Shown piece after piece: positions 11,675 through 23,069 of a DNA stretch of 64,000 nucleotides. Position numbers and translations under genes: made by a program. Positions within the stretch are counted from its first letter, which is position 1. The number at the start of each line of letters is the position of its first letter. The notes below the pieces were generated by a model, which did no database searches, was not told where the DNA came from, and worked only from the letters and a program-made list of their open reading frames with translations. The stretch is from Paragorgia papillata (taxonomy: Eukaryota > Cnidaria > Anthozoa > Scleralcyonacea > Coralliidae). The stretch is from NCBI GenBank assembly GCA_035771165.1, contig JAWNZC010000347.1, forward strand, positions 2,764,501 to 2,828,500. Direction: 5' to 3'.

Positions 11675-14600
11675 TCATAGTCCAAACATTTCTTCCGTTT
11701 CATCGACGTCCTTTCGCATTTGTCTTTGCGCCGTCTTCGTTTTACCACTCGCCCTAGATCCCCCAGATTGCGCTCTCTGTTGCAGAAATTCATCAAACTC
11801 TGTTAAGCAAAATGAAAGCATGTTTATTTCACGACTAGGTCACGTGGCATTGTTAGTGACGCCAAGTAATAATAAAGTCGAGTAGGCAGTGTGTTGAGAC
11901 GTAGTGGAGCAAAATCTTAAATGCAAATATCTGTTGGGTTCTTATTTTCAAACTAATTTATTTTATAACAACGACAGTTTGTCTACCTGAACTGGTCATG
12001 GATGATTGCTCCTTTTCGGCTTCTTGAGATGGCTAATGAGAAAAGCAAGCGTGAAATAAACAATACAGTAAGAGAAGCAAAGAAAGAAGAAGAAAATAAA
12101 TGAGAAAGGAGAAAGAAGGAAAGGAAGGAAAGAAACAAGAAAGGAAGGAAAGAAAAATAAAGGAAGGAAAAAAGAAAGGAAGGGAAGAAGAAAGGAAGGA
12201 AAGAAGAAAGGAAGGGAAGAAGAAAGGAAGGAAAGAAGAAAGGAAGGGAAGAAGTAAGGAAGGGAAGAAGAAAGGAAGGAAAAAGTAAGGAAGGAAAGAA
12301 AGAAGAAAGGAAGGAAGGAAAGTAGAAAGGAAGGAAAGAAGGAAAGAAGAAAGGAAGGAAAGAAGAAAGGAAGAAGAAGAAAGGAAGGAAGGAAAGAAGG
12401 AAAGAAAGAAGAAAGGAAGAAAGGAAGGAAAGAAAGAAGAAAGGAAGGAAAGAAGAAAGGAAGGAAGGAAAGAAGAAAGGAAGGGAAGAAGAAAGGAAGG
12501 AAAGAAGAAAGGAGGGAAAGAAGAAAAGAAGTAAGGAAGGAAAGAAAGAAGAAAGGAAGGAAAGAAGAAAGGAAGGGAAGAAGTAAGGAAGGGAAGAAGA
12601 AAGGAAGGAAAGAAGAAAGGAAGGGAAGAAGAAAGGAAGGAAAGAAGAAAGGAAGCGAAGAAGAAAGGAAGGAAAGAAGAAAGGAAGGAAAGAAGAAAGG
12701 AAGGAAAGAAGAAAGGAAGGGAAGAAGAAAGGAAGGGAAGAAGAAAGGAAGGAAAGAAAAAAGGAAGGGAAGAAGAAAGGAAGGGAAGAAGAAAGGAAGG
12801 GAAGAAGAAAGGAAGGAAAGAAGAAAGGAAGGGAAGAAGAAAGGAAGGAAAGAAGAAAGGAAGGAAAGAAGAAAGAAAGGAAGGAAAGAAGAAAGGAAGG
12901 GAAGAAGAAAGGAAGGGAAGAAAAAAGGAAGGGAAGAAGAAAGGAAGGAAAGAAGAAAGAAAGGAAAGAAGAAAGAAAGGAAGGAAAGAAGAAAGAAAGA
13001 AAGGAAGGAAAAAAGAAAGGAAGGAAAGAAAAAAGGAAGGGAAGAAGAAAGGAAGGAAAGAAGAAAGGAAGGAAAGAAGAAAGGAAGGAAAGAAGAAAGG
13101 AAGGGAAGAAGAAAGGAAGGGAAGAAGAAAGGAAGGGAGGAAGTAAGAAAGGAAAGAAGAAAGGAAGGGAAGAAGAAAGGAAGGGAAGAAGAAAGGAAGG
13201 GAAGAGAAAGGAAGGGAAGAAGAAAGGAAGGGAGGAAGAAAGAAAGGGAAGAAGAAAGGAAGGGAAGAAGAAAGGAAGGGAAGAGGGAGGTAAGGAGGAA
13301 AAGAGAGGGAGAGAGAAAAAGAAAGAAAGGAAGAGAGGGAGGGACGGAGGAAAAATCACAAAACACCCCGAAAAGTGAGAAGTAGGGAGAAGTGAATAGA
13401 TCTGCATTAGACGTACCAAGTCTGAAACCGTAAGCCAATCTTCTACACCCTCAATTGGACTACATAAAAAAAAGACATTTATTATTTCAAAACGTTATTA
13501 TCACACACACGACACTAAAGACATTATAATTCTTTACACTAATCAAACTTGATCACAGTACTCAATAGCTAACGTACCTTGATTGGTTGCCCTAGAAAGT
13601 TAGAACCAGAACAAAAAATAAATTTGTGATTGATTTCATTACTAAAACATCTTTAACCCCTCCCCTAAATAAATACTACCATTTGCGTTCAAGCTTGAAG
13701 CATGAACTATTTCGCACGTTTGTTTACATTTGAAAAGCTAACCTTTGACTAATTACTTACCTCGTTTTGACCAATGAAATGCATATATTTTTTTCAAGTT
13801 GTTACAGCATTGTTGCCTGAGCAATGCTGTAACAACTTGTTGACATATGTGAACAACATTGATAAATGAACAACATTGTTCATCATTGTTTCAACAAGTT
13901 GTTACAGCTTGATGAAACAACAACCGTTGTTCACGCATGTTGTAACAACCGAAGAACGTGTTGATACATCAACCATGTTCACCATTGTTGTAACATTGTT
14001 GTTCATCGTTGTTACTTCGTCATGCTGTTACAACATGTTGTATCATGTGCAAACAACGTTGTTGGCAATAAAAATGTGCTGTTGGAACAACTTGTTCATG
14101 ACTGTTCAATTATCCGTGAACAAGTTGTTCGAACCATAAGTGAACAACTTGTTGACAACTTGTTCACGGCGAGCAGCACAACATTGTGCACGGCGAGCAG
14201 CACAACATTGTTCACGCCTGTTGACAACCGTGAACAAGTTGTGCGTTTTTACGCGTGTAGATGTTGATAAGTATAACAAATCAATAATTCAACCCTAATC
14301 TTACAACAAATTAAAAACTTAACACATGCATGCATGTACATCAATTTTACTTGGAAGTTATCTCGGTATATTCATTCATTGTTGCTGTAGAAAAAACGTG
14401 CCAACATTAATCTATAGTTCTCCGTTCTTTATAACAATCCTTCAATGTCGAAAAATACAATCAACACTTCATTGCCTTACCGTTGCACTTTCTCCTGTGC
14501 CAGGAGGCACTGTCGGTTGATCGTAAATGGCGCTAGCCAACGTACGGTCTGGTAACGACGAAGAATTATCCTCATAAGTTGACCCTCTTGAAAATAAGAA

Positions 14601-17600
14601 GAAAAACTAAACGTAAAAATATTTAAAACGAGAACAAAATAGCCTGCAACAAACCCAACCTAACACAAAGTTCAAAATAAAAAACAAACTAATTAAAAAC
14701 AAATAGTAAGTGAAGTCAAAGTCAAAGTGTCAAACTGTGTCTCCATTAATTTCGTTACTTACGATTTTCTGCTGTCTTCAAAAGTGTTTTGTCTTGTCTG
14801 TGCAAACATGTCGAACTCATCTTCTGCGTGATTTGGACGTTCTTGCGTAATAGCTGAGGAAACAAAAGATTGACACTTATTTGAAAAACATCAGTTATTT
14901 AAACATTACGCCATGCATGATGTATTATTTTGTGTTTTTATTGGTGGCCTGTGCTGTGTCTGACAGCTGAGGACCAAAGAGTTATTCCTAGACAGTGTTA
15001 GCCCAACCCCTAACCTCGTAGCCAGGACCATTTTACAGAATAGTATTACTATTCTGTGGCCAGGTTAGACAGTGTTAGCCCAACCCCTAACCTCGTACCC
15101 AGGGCCATTTTACAGAATAGTAATACTATTCTGTGGCCAGGTTAGACAGTGTTAGCCTAACCCCTAACCCAGGGCCATTTTACAGAATAGTAATACTATT
15201 CTGTGGCCATTTAGGGAACTGGGCCAAGATGGCGAATAAAAACAATATGGCGGCAACAAATGGCCCTGGGTACGAGGTTGAGTGTTAACCTGGTACCCTG
15301 GCCCAATTTCAAAAGAAATATGGAATGGTCCTGGGTACCAGGCTAGTTGAGTGTTAGCCTTCAATTAGGGATTCTCTCTGTGGGTTGTCTGGTTTTCCTC
15401 CCTTCGCAAACACTAACCCTAGCTATGAAAATTAGGCGACCATTGGTTAAATACATTAAGCTTAAGTAAAGTTTTTACCCATTCCTTCAAATTGGGTAGC
15501 AACTCGTTCATTCAACTCTTGTGTGGATGTTGTAGTATTTCTTTCATTTCCAAAGTCGATCAAAGAAGGTTCAGAATTAGTTTCCCTAACAAAAAATAAA
15601 CTTCGTCAAAGAAAAAGTTGCTACAGTAAATTACTGTATTAATTTAAAGTTGAAGACACCGTCCAGAATTTTAGATTCGTTAAAGAGAGTTTGTTTAATG
15701 AGACAGTCGGTAGTTACATATACTGTGTAGTCTGTACTACCGTAGTTTACGTTAAAGAGAGTTTGTTTAATGAGACAGCTGTTAGTTACATATACTGTGT
15801 AGTCTGTACTACTGTAGTTTACGTTAAAGACAGTTTGTTTAATGAGACAGTCGGTAGTTACATATACTGTGTAGTCTGTACTACTGTAGTTTACGTTAAA
15901 GAGAGTTTGTTTAATGAGACAGCTGGTAGTTACATATACTGTGTAGTCTGTACTACTGTAGTTTACGTTAAAGACAGTTTGTTTAATGAGACAGCTGGTA
16001 GTTACATATACTGTGTAGTCTGTACTACTGTAGTTTACGTTAAAGACAGTTTGTTTAATGAGACAGCTGGTAGTTACATATACTGTGTAGTCTGTACTAC
16101 TGTAGTTTACGTCAAAGACAGTTTGTTTAATGAGACAGTCGGTAGTTACATATACTGTGTAGTCTGTACTACTGTAGTTTACGTTAAAGAGAGTTTGTTT
16201 AATGAGACAGTCGGTAGTTACATATACTGTGTAGTCTGTACTACTGTAGTTTACGTTAAAGAGAGTTTGTTTAATGAGACAGCTGGTAGTTACATATACT
16301 GTGTAGTCTGTACTACTGTAGTTTACGTCAAAGACAGTTCGTTTAATGAGACAGTCGGTAGTTACATATACTGTGTAGTCTGTACTACTGTAGTTTACGT
16401 TAAAGACAGTTTGTTTAATGAGACAGCTGGTAGTTACATATACTGTGTAGTCTGTACTACTGTAGTTTACGTTAAAGAGAGTTTGTTTAATGAGACAGTC
16501 GGTAGTTACATATACTGTGTAGTCTGTACTACTGTAGTTTACGTTAAAGAGAGTTCGTTTAATGAGACAGTCGGTAGTTACATATACTGTGTAGTCTGTA
16601 CTACTGTAGTTTACGTTAAAGAGAGTTTGTTTAATGAGACAGTCGGTAGTTACATATACTGTGTAGTCTGTACTACTGTAGTTTACGTTAAAGAGAGTTT
16701 GTTTAATGAGACAGTCGGTAGTTACATATACTGTGTAGTCTGTACTACTGTAGTTTACGTTAAAGAGAGTTCGTTTAATGAGACAGCTGGTAGTTACATA
16801 TACTGTGTAGTCTGTACTACTGTAGTTTACGTTAAAGAGAGTTCGTTTAATGAGACAGCTGGTATAGTTAATATACTGTATAGTTTGTATACTACTATAG
16901 CTTACGTATTTTCACTGATTTCCGAGGTCTGGACTACATTCTGTAAAACAAAGAAAACTCAGTAATGTATTAGAAAGAAAGTGATAATTTTCCATTATTG
17001 ATGTCAGAACTCAGTAATTGCCGTCAAAGCGACTTGGAAATTTAATTAGTTGTGTTACATATAATTCCTAAAATAATAGAAAGTGCTTCACTATGTCCAT
17101 ACTTCAGAAGATACTTAAATATTAAGACAGAAAATGTTAAAGATCGTGTTGGCTAGACAGAGTAGACAAATGAGTTAGTTTGCACTAATGTCCAATATAT
17201 ATATACGTGTTCAGTGCCTTTGTCAGAATTGTTAATTGTCATAAGGTCTGCTCCAGCATTGCTCCATGCAACAACTTGATATTGCAATGTGTATAAGAAT
17301 ATTAATTATATATATAATATATATATTACCTGTGGTGGTTGTTCACCAGCAGTATTCTCTGACCGAATGGCTCCTTCTCTGTTTCGATCATAGCGATCAT
17401 ATCTGATAAAGACGTTATTAAGATCATCATTTATACGAAGAAGTTCTTCAGTAACCTCTTCACTGCCAACTTGATCAATTAAATGAACAATCCGATTTTG
17501 CATTGAACGACATGTTCGATTGAGCTCCTTAAGAAAAAAGAGCAAAACAAAAAACAATTTTGATAAAACTGATCATGCTTTGACAGTTTTCCTTTGATAA

Positions 17601-20600
17601 CTAAACTTTATTATTTATTTTTAGTTAGTTCATTCACTAATAATATTAATACACAAGAATAAAAATATGTCTTGCATATATACTGTTATTCGAGTATTAT
17701 GTATAGAGTAGAAGTGTAGAACAGAAGTTTTATGATCTAATAATAGAGTTGAGTTCTTACTTTAAGTAACTCATAGTCTTCTGGATTTTCTTCTCCAGGT
17801 GTTACTGCAATTAACATTTCTGACATGACTTGAATATTGCCCTGTACAATATCCAGTTGTGATCTGAGTTTAGCCAGTTTTTCTGCAGTCAATGTTCTTT
17901 TACTAGATTGATGAACAACAGGAGGTGGTCGATGATGGTATGCTGGTTGCACCATGGCAGCTGCTGCAGCAGGCTAAAACAAACACAAATTATACATTAA
18001 TAGTGGTTTAAATATATACTTGTAGCTTGTCTTACATTTAGACATACGATCTGTACATGTCCTTAAGCGTATTTAAACCCTTTTATAGGCCAAGACCTTT
18101 CAATCCTTGTGCTGAATAAAATCTTCAGGTGTTTAACACCTGGCTAATACAATCTCTTGCAATTTATACCAACTACGAATGACATTCATGTACTGTTAAT
18201 TCTTGCTCTTGTAATAAAGCCAGTCATTGAGCTTACGTGAGATCTTTGTTCTGCTGGTTCATGCTGTTGCTCTGGTACACTCTAGAAATGAGAGACACTA
18301 TGTTAACTTCTCATATCAGTTCCATTGTCTAAAGATGCCACTAGCTGAGAAGGCCTTGGAACGATCAAGATGATTACCCAGTACATATCAATATTGGTGT
18401 ATCACAAGCATGCTCAAGAATTAATACCCTACCCTTTCTGGAGTAAATATAGGAGAAAAGGAGTCTAAATCTTGGGCTGGAAACTGAATTCCTAAAAATA
18501 AAAAAATAATTTTTAAAACATTTAGACCTTTTTTAAAATACAAATGACCACATTAATTTTCATCAACAGCAATTTTTATTAAATCTATAAAATCCCATAA
18601 TTTGTGAAATACTGACTGCAGTGTAATTGTCATTATGTTGACAAGGATCTAAATTTCTGCTGTAGGAACCAGCAGTAGAGAGGTCTGGCCTAGTCATACT
18701 TTAGAGAGATTAATTGATTAGTAGTTCACTGGTCTATGAAGTCGGTGGTCCAAATTACCACTGAGTAATACAGTATATATTAATTTAGACCAGCTCTTAA
18801 AAAAATTACCAAAGAACACTGAGTTATAAAGCAACACTTGATTTTAATAAACCTTGTGCCTTTAATGCTTGATATACATGGCCAACCCCATCCAGATCAG
18901 GTTTGGCACTGAATGCATCAGCCCATGTTTGAATGAGTGCGAGGATTTTATCTTGAACAATGGTAGGAGCATTATTCTGAAAGGAAATTGTTTAGGTTAG
19001 TCCTAACAGTATTGCCCCTGTAGACCTGTATGTAATAATATCAGTAATTAGCACTTGCACCTGCCCAGCTAAAATCATTAACCTACTGCTGCCTAGGATG
19101 TCTGAGGGTCTCCCTTGGACAAGTAAAATCATATGATGTCAGACAGAGTAAATTAACAAAGGGACTAGTTTTGATCAGTCTACAAGTCAAAGAGTTCAAA
19201 TTAATAGCTTAATATAATTATATCTTAATCTATTGCTACCTAGGATATCTGAAGGTTCTCCCTTTGTTGAGTGAAATTGTCAGGTGTTAGAAAGAGGAAA
19301 ACAATAAAGGCCTGGCCATTTTGGGCCGGCTCATGCAGGAATAAGTTAAAGTCCCTTTGATCACTAATAATGGGTTTTAAGGCTGTTAGGTCATCTGTTC
19401 ACCAAAGATTGGCAAATTACTGTATGTACAAACTATGGTATGAAACATGATCAGTACAAAACAATTCAATAATATTATATTCCCAAGTTTAACAATTGGG
19501 AGGAAATGTTCTATAAATTGTACAATAATTATACATTTTATAAGTGTTGGCTTATTTTGTGCTAGGACTGACTTTATGAAAACTACAGTTAATTATAATA
19601 ATAATTTAATGTATCATTTACATTAGAAATAAGAAAAAAAGTAAACTTAACAGCACTCATCTTACTTTTGGATAGAGTAATTTAGTTAGCTCAGTCAAAA
19701 ACTCTTTATGGCAAACCAACACATGAAATCTTTTGTTACAGTTTTTAACACACGTCTCAAGTACCTAAATAATATATTAATATATTAAGCAAAACAACCA
19801 ATGAGACCTAAAATAATCACAATGTCAGAGCAGCATAAAGATATAAGTTTAAAGAGATTTTGGAAGCTAACCAGCTCAGCTTTTGTCATTATATAATATT
19901 CCAAGTAAATGAAATATCTCCATGCTAACTAGTCAGCCACTTTATTCAATGTTTTTTTAAAGTAGACTACCAACAAACACTTACTGTCAATGTTAACATG
20001 ACTATCTTAAAGTCTTTTGGTGCCACAAGTCTTTTTTTGATAGCCTTGATTGCATCTTTAGGTCTAAAAAAAGGTATTTTGACTTGTAAATGTAGTTCAA
20101 ACTGTGCTGCCTAGTTTAATTAAATTTCTGGGGCAGTGGTACATAGGCAGGCACTATTAAGGGGGAAGTATTAGGGGGGGGGGGCAGTTGTAAGCAGGCA
20201 GTGTCAAGGGGGCAGTGTTGTTGGGGGGGTGGGGCAGTGGTAGGCAGGCAGTGTCAAGAGGGCAGTAGGGGGGAGCAGTGTCAGGGGGGCAGTGTCAAGA
20301 GGGGCAGTAGGGGGGGAGCAGTGTCAGGGGGGCAGTGGTAGGCAGGCAGTGTTGGGGGGGGGGGCAGTGTTAGGAGGCAGTCTCAAATAGGCAGCTGTTA
20401 GGAGAGGAGCAGTGTCAGGGGGTAGTGGTAGGCAGGCAGTGTCAAGGGGGGGCAGTGTCAGGGGGATGTCAGGGGAATAGTGTTAGGGGGGTAGTACCAT
20501 GCTTTCAGGGTTTCTCAGTTATAGAAACTCAAGTTTCAATATTTTGTTACTATGTGAGTTACTATGTAACTTTATTTATCTAACATAATGTTATTTATTA

Positions 20601-21525
20601 AATTTATCTCTGAAAAGCTTTTTCTGAGGAGTGGATAATTAAAGTAATGTATATATATAATATTTGTAAACTTAACTGTACTCGACTTTTTTACAAAAAA
20701 TTACTTGAGTTGAGTCACTAACCACAAATGACATACAGAAACTCAGACTTGATGTGGTGAGTTTCCAGAAAATAGCTCGACTTCCAGTACATGATAAAAT
20801 TTGTGTCCACATGAGTTAAATTAACCCTTTCACTCCCAAATACAGAATTTTCTGTACTTTATTATTTTACTCTGTCTAACACCAGACGATTTTACCCGTC
20901 AATGGGACAGCTCCCGGAAAGTTGGGAGTGAAAGGGTTAAGTTGTATAACTTGACTCAACTTATGACTGATTGAGACTGAACTTGAAGCAACTCATACCA
21001 ACACATCACCCAGCTTTATTACTACATATCACTAACCTACAGACCTACACCCCTCCCTCAGTATGCCTAGACTGTGAAGTATGAATTGGTGAAATATCAC
21101 AAATTCAAAACAAAAGTATTAATGAATAATTAATTATTTTTTTAAGTAAGGTTAAAAGGAATTCTTTATTACCCTTCATCCGTCTCATTTATTATATCAC
21201 ATATTTCAATATTTAAACTCCAATCTTCAGATGCTAATTTCTCATCAGTAGCACGTTCTATATGAAAATAAAAACAAACGAATAAGTATATTAAATCATA
21301 TATAAATATCAACATGCATATATATGGATTATGGTTCAATGGATAATTTCAGCTATTATATAACCATATTTCCTAACGATACTTCACCAATATTAAAACT
21401 TCTCATTCCTCAATAACAGTAAAACTAAAGTATCCAACTAAAAGACAATGTATAATGTTTTTTCTCTCACCAATTCTTTGTCCAACTGGAGATTGAAACG
21501 GATTTGAAGTGAAAAACGACGCCAT
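11675..21525 (-). CDS. TOM1: TOM1 orthologue (VHS-GAT endosomal sorting adaptor), 507 aa, 17 exons
   Basis: Exons in transcript order: 21471-21525, 21173-21257, 19985-20063, 19666-19764, 18853-18976, 18433-18491, 18237-18281, 17761-17973, 17330-17527, 16906-16940, 15479-15585, 14763-14853, 14481-14586, 13578-13591, 13417-13459, 11987-12032, 11675-11799. All phases agree and sum to 508 codons, close to human TOM1 (492 aa). A VHS domain covers about residues 1-147 ([47 protein letters not shown]). A GAT domain covers about 200-300 ([46 protein letters not shown]). The C-terminal tail keeps [25 protein letters not shown] and [10 protein letters not shown], as in vertebrate TOM1. Family knowledge: VHS and GAT bind ubiquitin, GAT binds Tollip, and the protein sorts ubiquitinated cargo at endosomes. 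Two very short exons (14 and 35 nt) are needed to hold frame. The gene is head to head with TMEM11. Confidence 0.95.
12068..13344. repeat. 1.28-kb polypurine (AAGG/AAGAAGG) tract in TOM1 intron 15
   Basis: Almost uninterrupted A/G on the plus strand, built from GAAGAAAGGAAGG-type words of about 13 bp mixed with GGAA units. It lies between TOM1 exons 13417-13459 and 11987-12032, so the TOM1 transcript carries a long polypyrimidine run there. Long minus-strand frames rich in Phe, Leu, Ser and Pro are translations of this tract and are not genes. Confidence 0.95.
13795..14260. repeat. Field of palindromic AACAACTTGTTG/CAACATTGTTG words in TOM1 intron 13
   Basis: About 465 bp dominated by short self-complementary words (GTTGTTACAGC, AACAACTTGTTGAC, CAACATTGTTCA). 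It opens with an 18-bp perfect hairpin, arms 13795-13812 and 13822-13839 around a 9-nt loop. A direct repeat CGGCGAGCAGCACAACATTG occurs near 14167 and 14192. No exon lies in it; the flanking TOM1 exons splice across it. Confidence 0.75.
14991..15215. repeat. 77-bp tandem repeat, 3 copies, each with a palindrome, in TOM1 intron 11
   Basis: GACAGTGTTAGCCCAACCCC starts at 14991 and 15068, and a CCTAACCCC variant starts at 15145. Each copy carries a 23-bp palindrome of the form ACAGAATAGT-A/T-ACTATTCTGT. Downstream to 15360, related words (CCTGGGTACCAGGCTAG, GTTAACCTGGTACC) suggest an older, wider repeat. Confidence 0.85.
15679..16905. repeat. 72-bp minisatellite, 17 copies, abutting the 5' splice site of TOM1 exon 10
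   Basis: The unit is 72 bp, e.g. GTTAAAGAGAGTTTGTTTAA then TGAGACAGTCGG and TACATATACTGTGTAGTCTG. Variants are limited to GAGAG/GACAG, GTTTG/GTTCG and GTCGG/GCTGG. On the TOM1 strand the array begins exactly at the donor of exon 10: the first unit reads AC|GTAAGCTATAG and later units read AAC|GTAAACTACAG, so the donor context is copied 16 or more times. The unit is open in one frame on each strand (plus: [19 protein letters not shown]), which follows from 72 being divisible by three. Confidence 0.93.
19078..19156. mobile_element. TTAA-flanked miniature element, degraded copy
   Basis: TTAA at 19078 and 19153, with internal CTGCCTAGGATGTCTGAGGG and AAGTAAAATCATATGATGTC then AGACAGAGTAAA. It shares its core with 20821-20940 and 25816-25917. 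It is in TOM1 intron 4. Confidence 0.55.
19225..19349. mobile_element. TTAA-flanked miniature element, degraded copy
   Basis: TTAATCTATTGCTACCTAGG at the left and a reverse-complement TTAACTTATTCCTGCATGAG at the right, with internal GAGTGAAATTGTCAGGTGTTAG. It matches the 19078 copy (CTACCTAGGATATCTGAAGG). TOM1 intron 4. Confidence 0.55.
20140..20500 (+). repeat. G-rich minisatellite (GGGGCAGTG/GGCAGGCAGTG), TOM1 intron 2
   Basis: Irregular tandem units of GGGGGGCAGTGTCA and GGTAGGCAGGCAGTG with many runs of 3-9 G on the plus strand. Four or more G-runs often fall within 40 bp, so G-quadruplexes are possible in DNA on the strand opposite the TOM1 transcript. Confidence 0.9.
20821..20940. mobile_element. 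TTAA-flanked MITE with 19-bp perfect terminal inverted repeats
   Basis: TTAACCCTTTCACTCCCAA at 20821 is the exact reverse complement of TTGGGAGTGAAAGGGTTAA ending at 20940. TTAA at both ends is the target site used by piggyBac-type transposases. The internal core ATTTTACTCTGTCTAACACC then AGACGATTTTA is shared with other copies in this window. No ORF. Confidence 0.88.
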
Positions 21526-21662
21526 AGTACTGCTTGGTCTTGTCAAATAAAATGACGTCATTCTAGTCAAAAGCGAGAAAAATAACGGGAATAATTTATC
21601 GTGGATTATTATAGTTTCGCTTAATATTGTCGTGATATTTTATTCAAATTTTGGATTACAAA
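21526..21662. promoter_or_regulatory. Bidirectional TOM1/TMEM11 promoter with palindromic CRE
   Basis: Only 137 bp separate the TOM1 start (21525, minus) from the TMEM11 start (21663, plus). A full CRE, TGACGTCA, sits at 21553-21560. Both start contexts are ATGGCG, and the TMEM11 one (CAAAATGGCGGATG) resembles the TISU initiator of genes with very short 5' UTRs. No TATA box is evident. Confidence 0.75.
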
Positions 21663-22776
21663 ATGGCGGATGCACAAGGAGTTGAATCAATAATGGTTGA
21701 ACCAGAAAGAGAAGAAGCTAGGTATAAAATCAATAACTAATTTAATTTAAACATAAAGTTTTTAGCTGTTCAACTTGTTTGGAGCCTTGTGAAAAACTGA
21801 GAAATAATTTACACTACTACAGTAGGACAGTATGGCCTAGGGACCTTGGGAAATCTTTTTACTTGAGTAGAAGTGAAAATAATTCCTAAGTATTAACTTA
21901 AAGAAAACATACTGAAAATGCAATATTATCTAAATAAAATTATGTGCATCCATAGCGAAGCCTGAATTATGCCAGATGGACTACAAATTATCCGGAGGGG
22001 GGGGGGGGGGGGGGGGGTGTGTGATCTCTAGGTATGGACAATAGTGGTAAATAGTTTCTTTCAATTCAATTTTTGGTTGAAGGAGGCTCAAATTAGTTTG
22101 CATATTTTTAAAAAAAACCCAAAAACTTTGTAGCTGGAACCTTGAAGTCTGTTTATGGTCATGAGGAATGACAAGTAAATTAAGGGGTTGTCCATTTGTG
22201 AAATTTATAATAAACATATAATAATTTTATTCTATATTTAGTTCTTTAGACTTTGTTGAGGAAGAGTGTCATGTAATTCACGAAGCAGATGATCCAGATT
22301 TGGATGAGAACTTTACAAGAGAGCTTTATGATAATGAATTAGAAAATGCATTTACTATGAAGTGTGCTATGATTGTTATTGAACCAAAGAAATTGGGTGA
22401 TCAAATAACCAAGTGGATTCAAGTTGGAAACTTCATTCACAAATCCTCTGTCCTTTGTAGTTTTGGTTGTTTAATTTCACCATTACTATTACCAGGAAAT
22501 AACAGAACAGTTGTTAGTTTAAGTTTGGGAGGTACAAGTTTGTTACTGGCTGCTGTATATAATATATCCTGGCAATTTGATCCTTGCTGTAAATATCAAG
22601 TTGAATATGATAGTCATAATTTGATTAAAATACCATTAGAAAGTCTCACAACACCATCACCTGTTGTGTTGGTGTATAAAGATGACAAGTATCGTAAAAG
22701 ACTTCATAACATTGCTTCAGTTGCTGTTTGTATTTATATGGGATATAAAGCTTACCAAATGTGGAACAGTTCTTAA
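21663..22776 (+). CDS. TMEM11: TMEM11 orthologue, mitochondrial inner membrane cristae protein, 197 aa, 2 exons
   Basis: Exons 21663-21721 and 22242-22776 join (phase 2) into 197 residues, against 192 in human. The family is unmistakable: FTMKCAMIVIEPKKLGDQI, ITKWIQVGNFIHKSSVL, then the invariant-looking ISWQFDPCCKYQVEYDSH, TTPSPVVLVYKDD and RKRLHNIAS. Three hydrophobic segments lie near residues 90-108, 113-132 and 177-192. Family knowledge: TMEM11 (PMI in Drosophila) sits in the inner mitochondrial membrane, associates with MICOS and shapes cristae. The acidic first ~45 residues are lineage-specific. A polyadenylation signal AATAAA follows at 22832. Intron 1 contains a 21-G run. Confidence 0.97.
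21997..22017 (+). repeat. Poly(G) run of 21 in TMEM11 intron 1
   Basis: Twenty-one consecutive G, followed by TGTGTG. A run this long is prone to slippage and sequencing error, so the exact length is doubtful. Confidence 0.9.
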
Positions 22777-22831
22777 ATATAGCATGTACTTTATTTTTTG
22801 TCTGCTTCGCTATCTAAACCTATTTCTTGTT

Positions 22832-22837
22832 AATAAA
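22832..22837 (+). terminator. Polyadenylation signal of TMEM11
   Basis: AATAAA lies 56 bp after the TMEM11 stop codon, with a T-rich stretch further downstream. Confidence 0.6.
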
Positions 22838-23069
22838 AGATTTGTAACTGCAGTACTAAAATTATGCATGTACTGTCTTGTAAAGAAGTAATATACAGTA
22901 AAAATATCAATGGTGTGAAACATTCTGACATAATTCATGTCTTAATCCTGACCCTAAACCTATATCCACTATATTGTACAAGATGAAGTATCTAAGAACC
23001 AAAATTAAATCAGCACTGCCAAAAAAGACAGTCAGCTCAGTTTCACTGTGACCATAGCAACAGCTAAAT

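Noticed and set aside
11983..13438. Two overlapping minus-strand ORFs of about 480 codons rich in Phe, Ser, Leu and Pro
   Set aside because: Translations of the polypurine tract in two frames at once. Only their ends coincide with real TOM1 exons.
15691..16965. 424-codon plus-strand ORF with [19 protein letters not shown] repeats
   Set aside because: It is the 72-bp minisatellite, open because 72 is divisible by three. It lies antisense in TOM1 intron 10 and covers exon 10.
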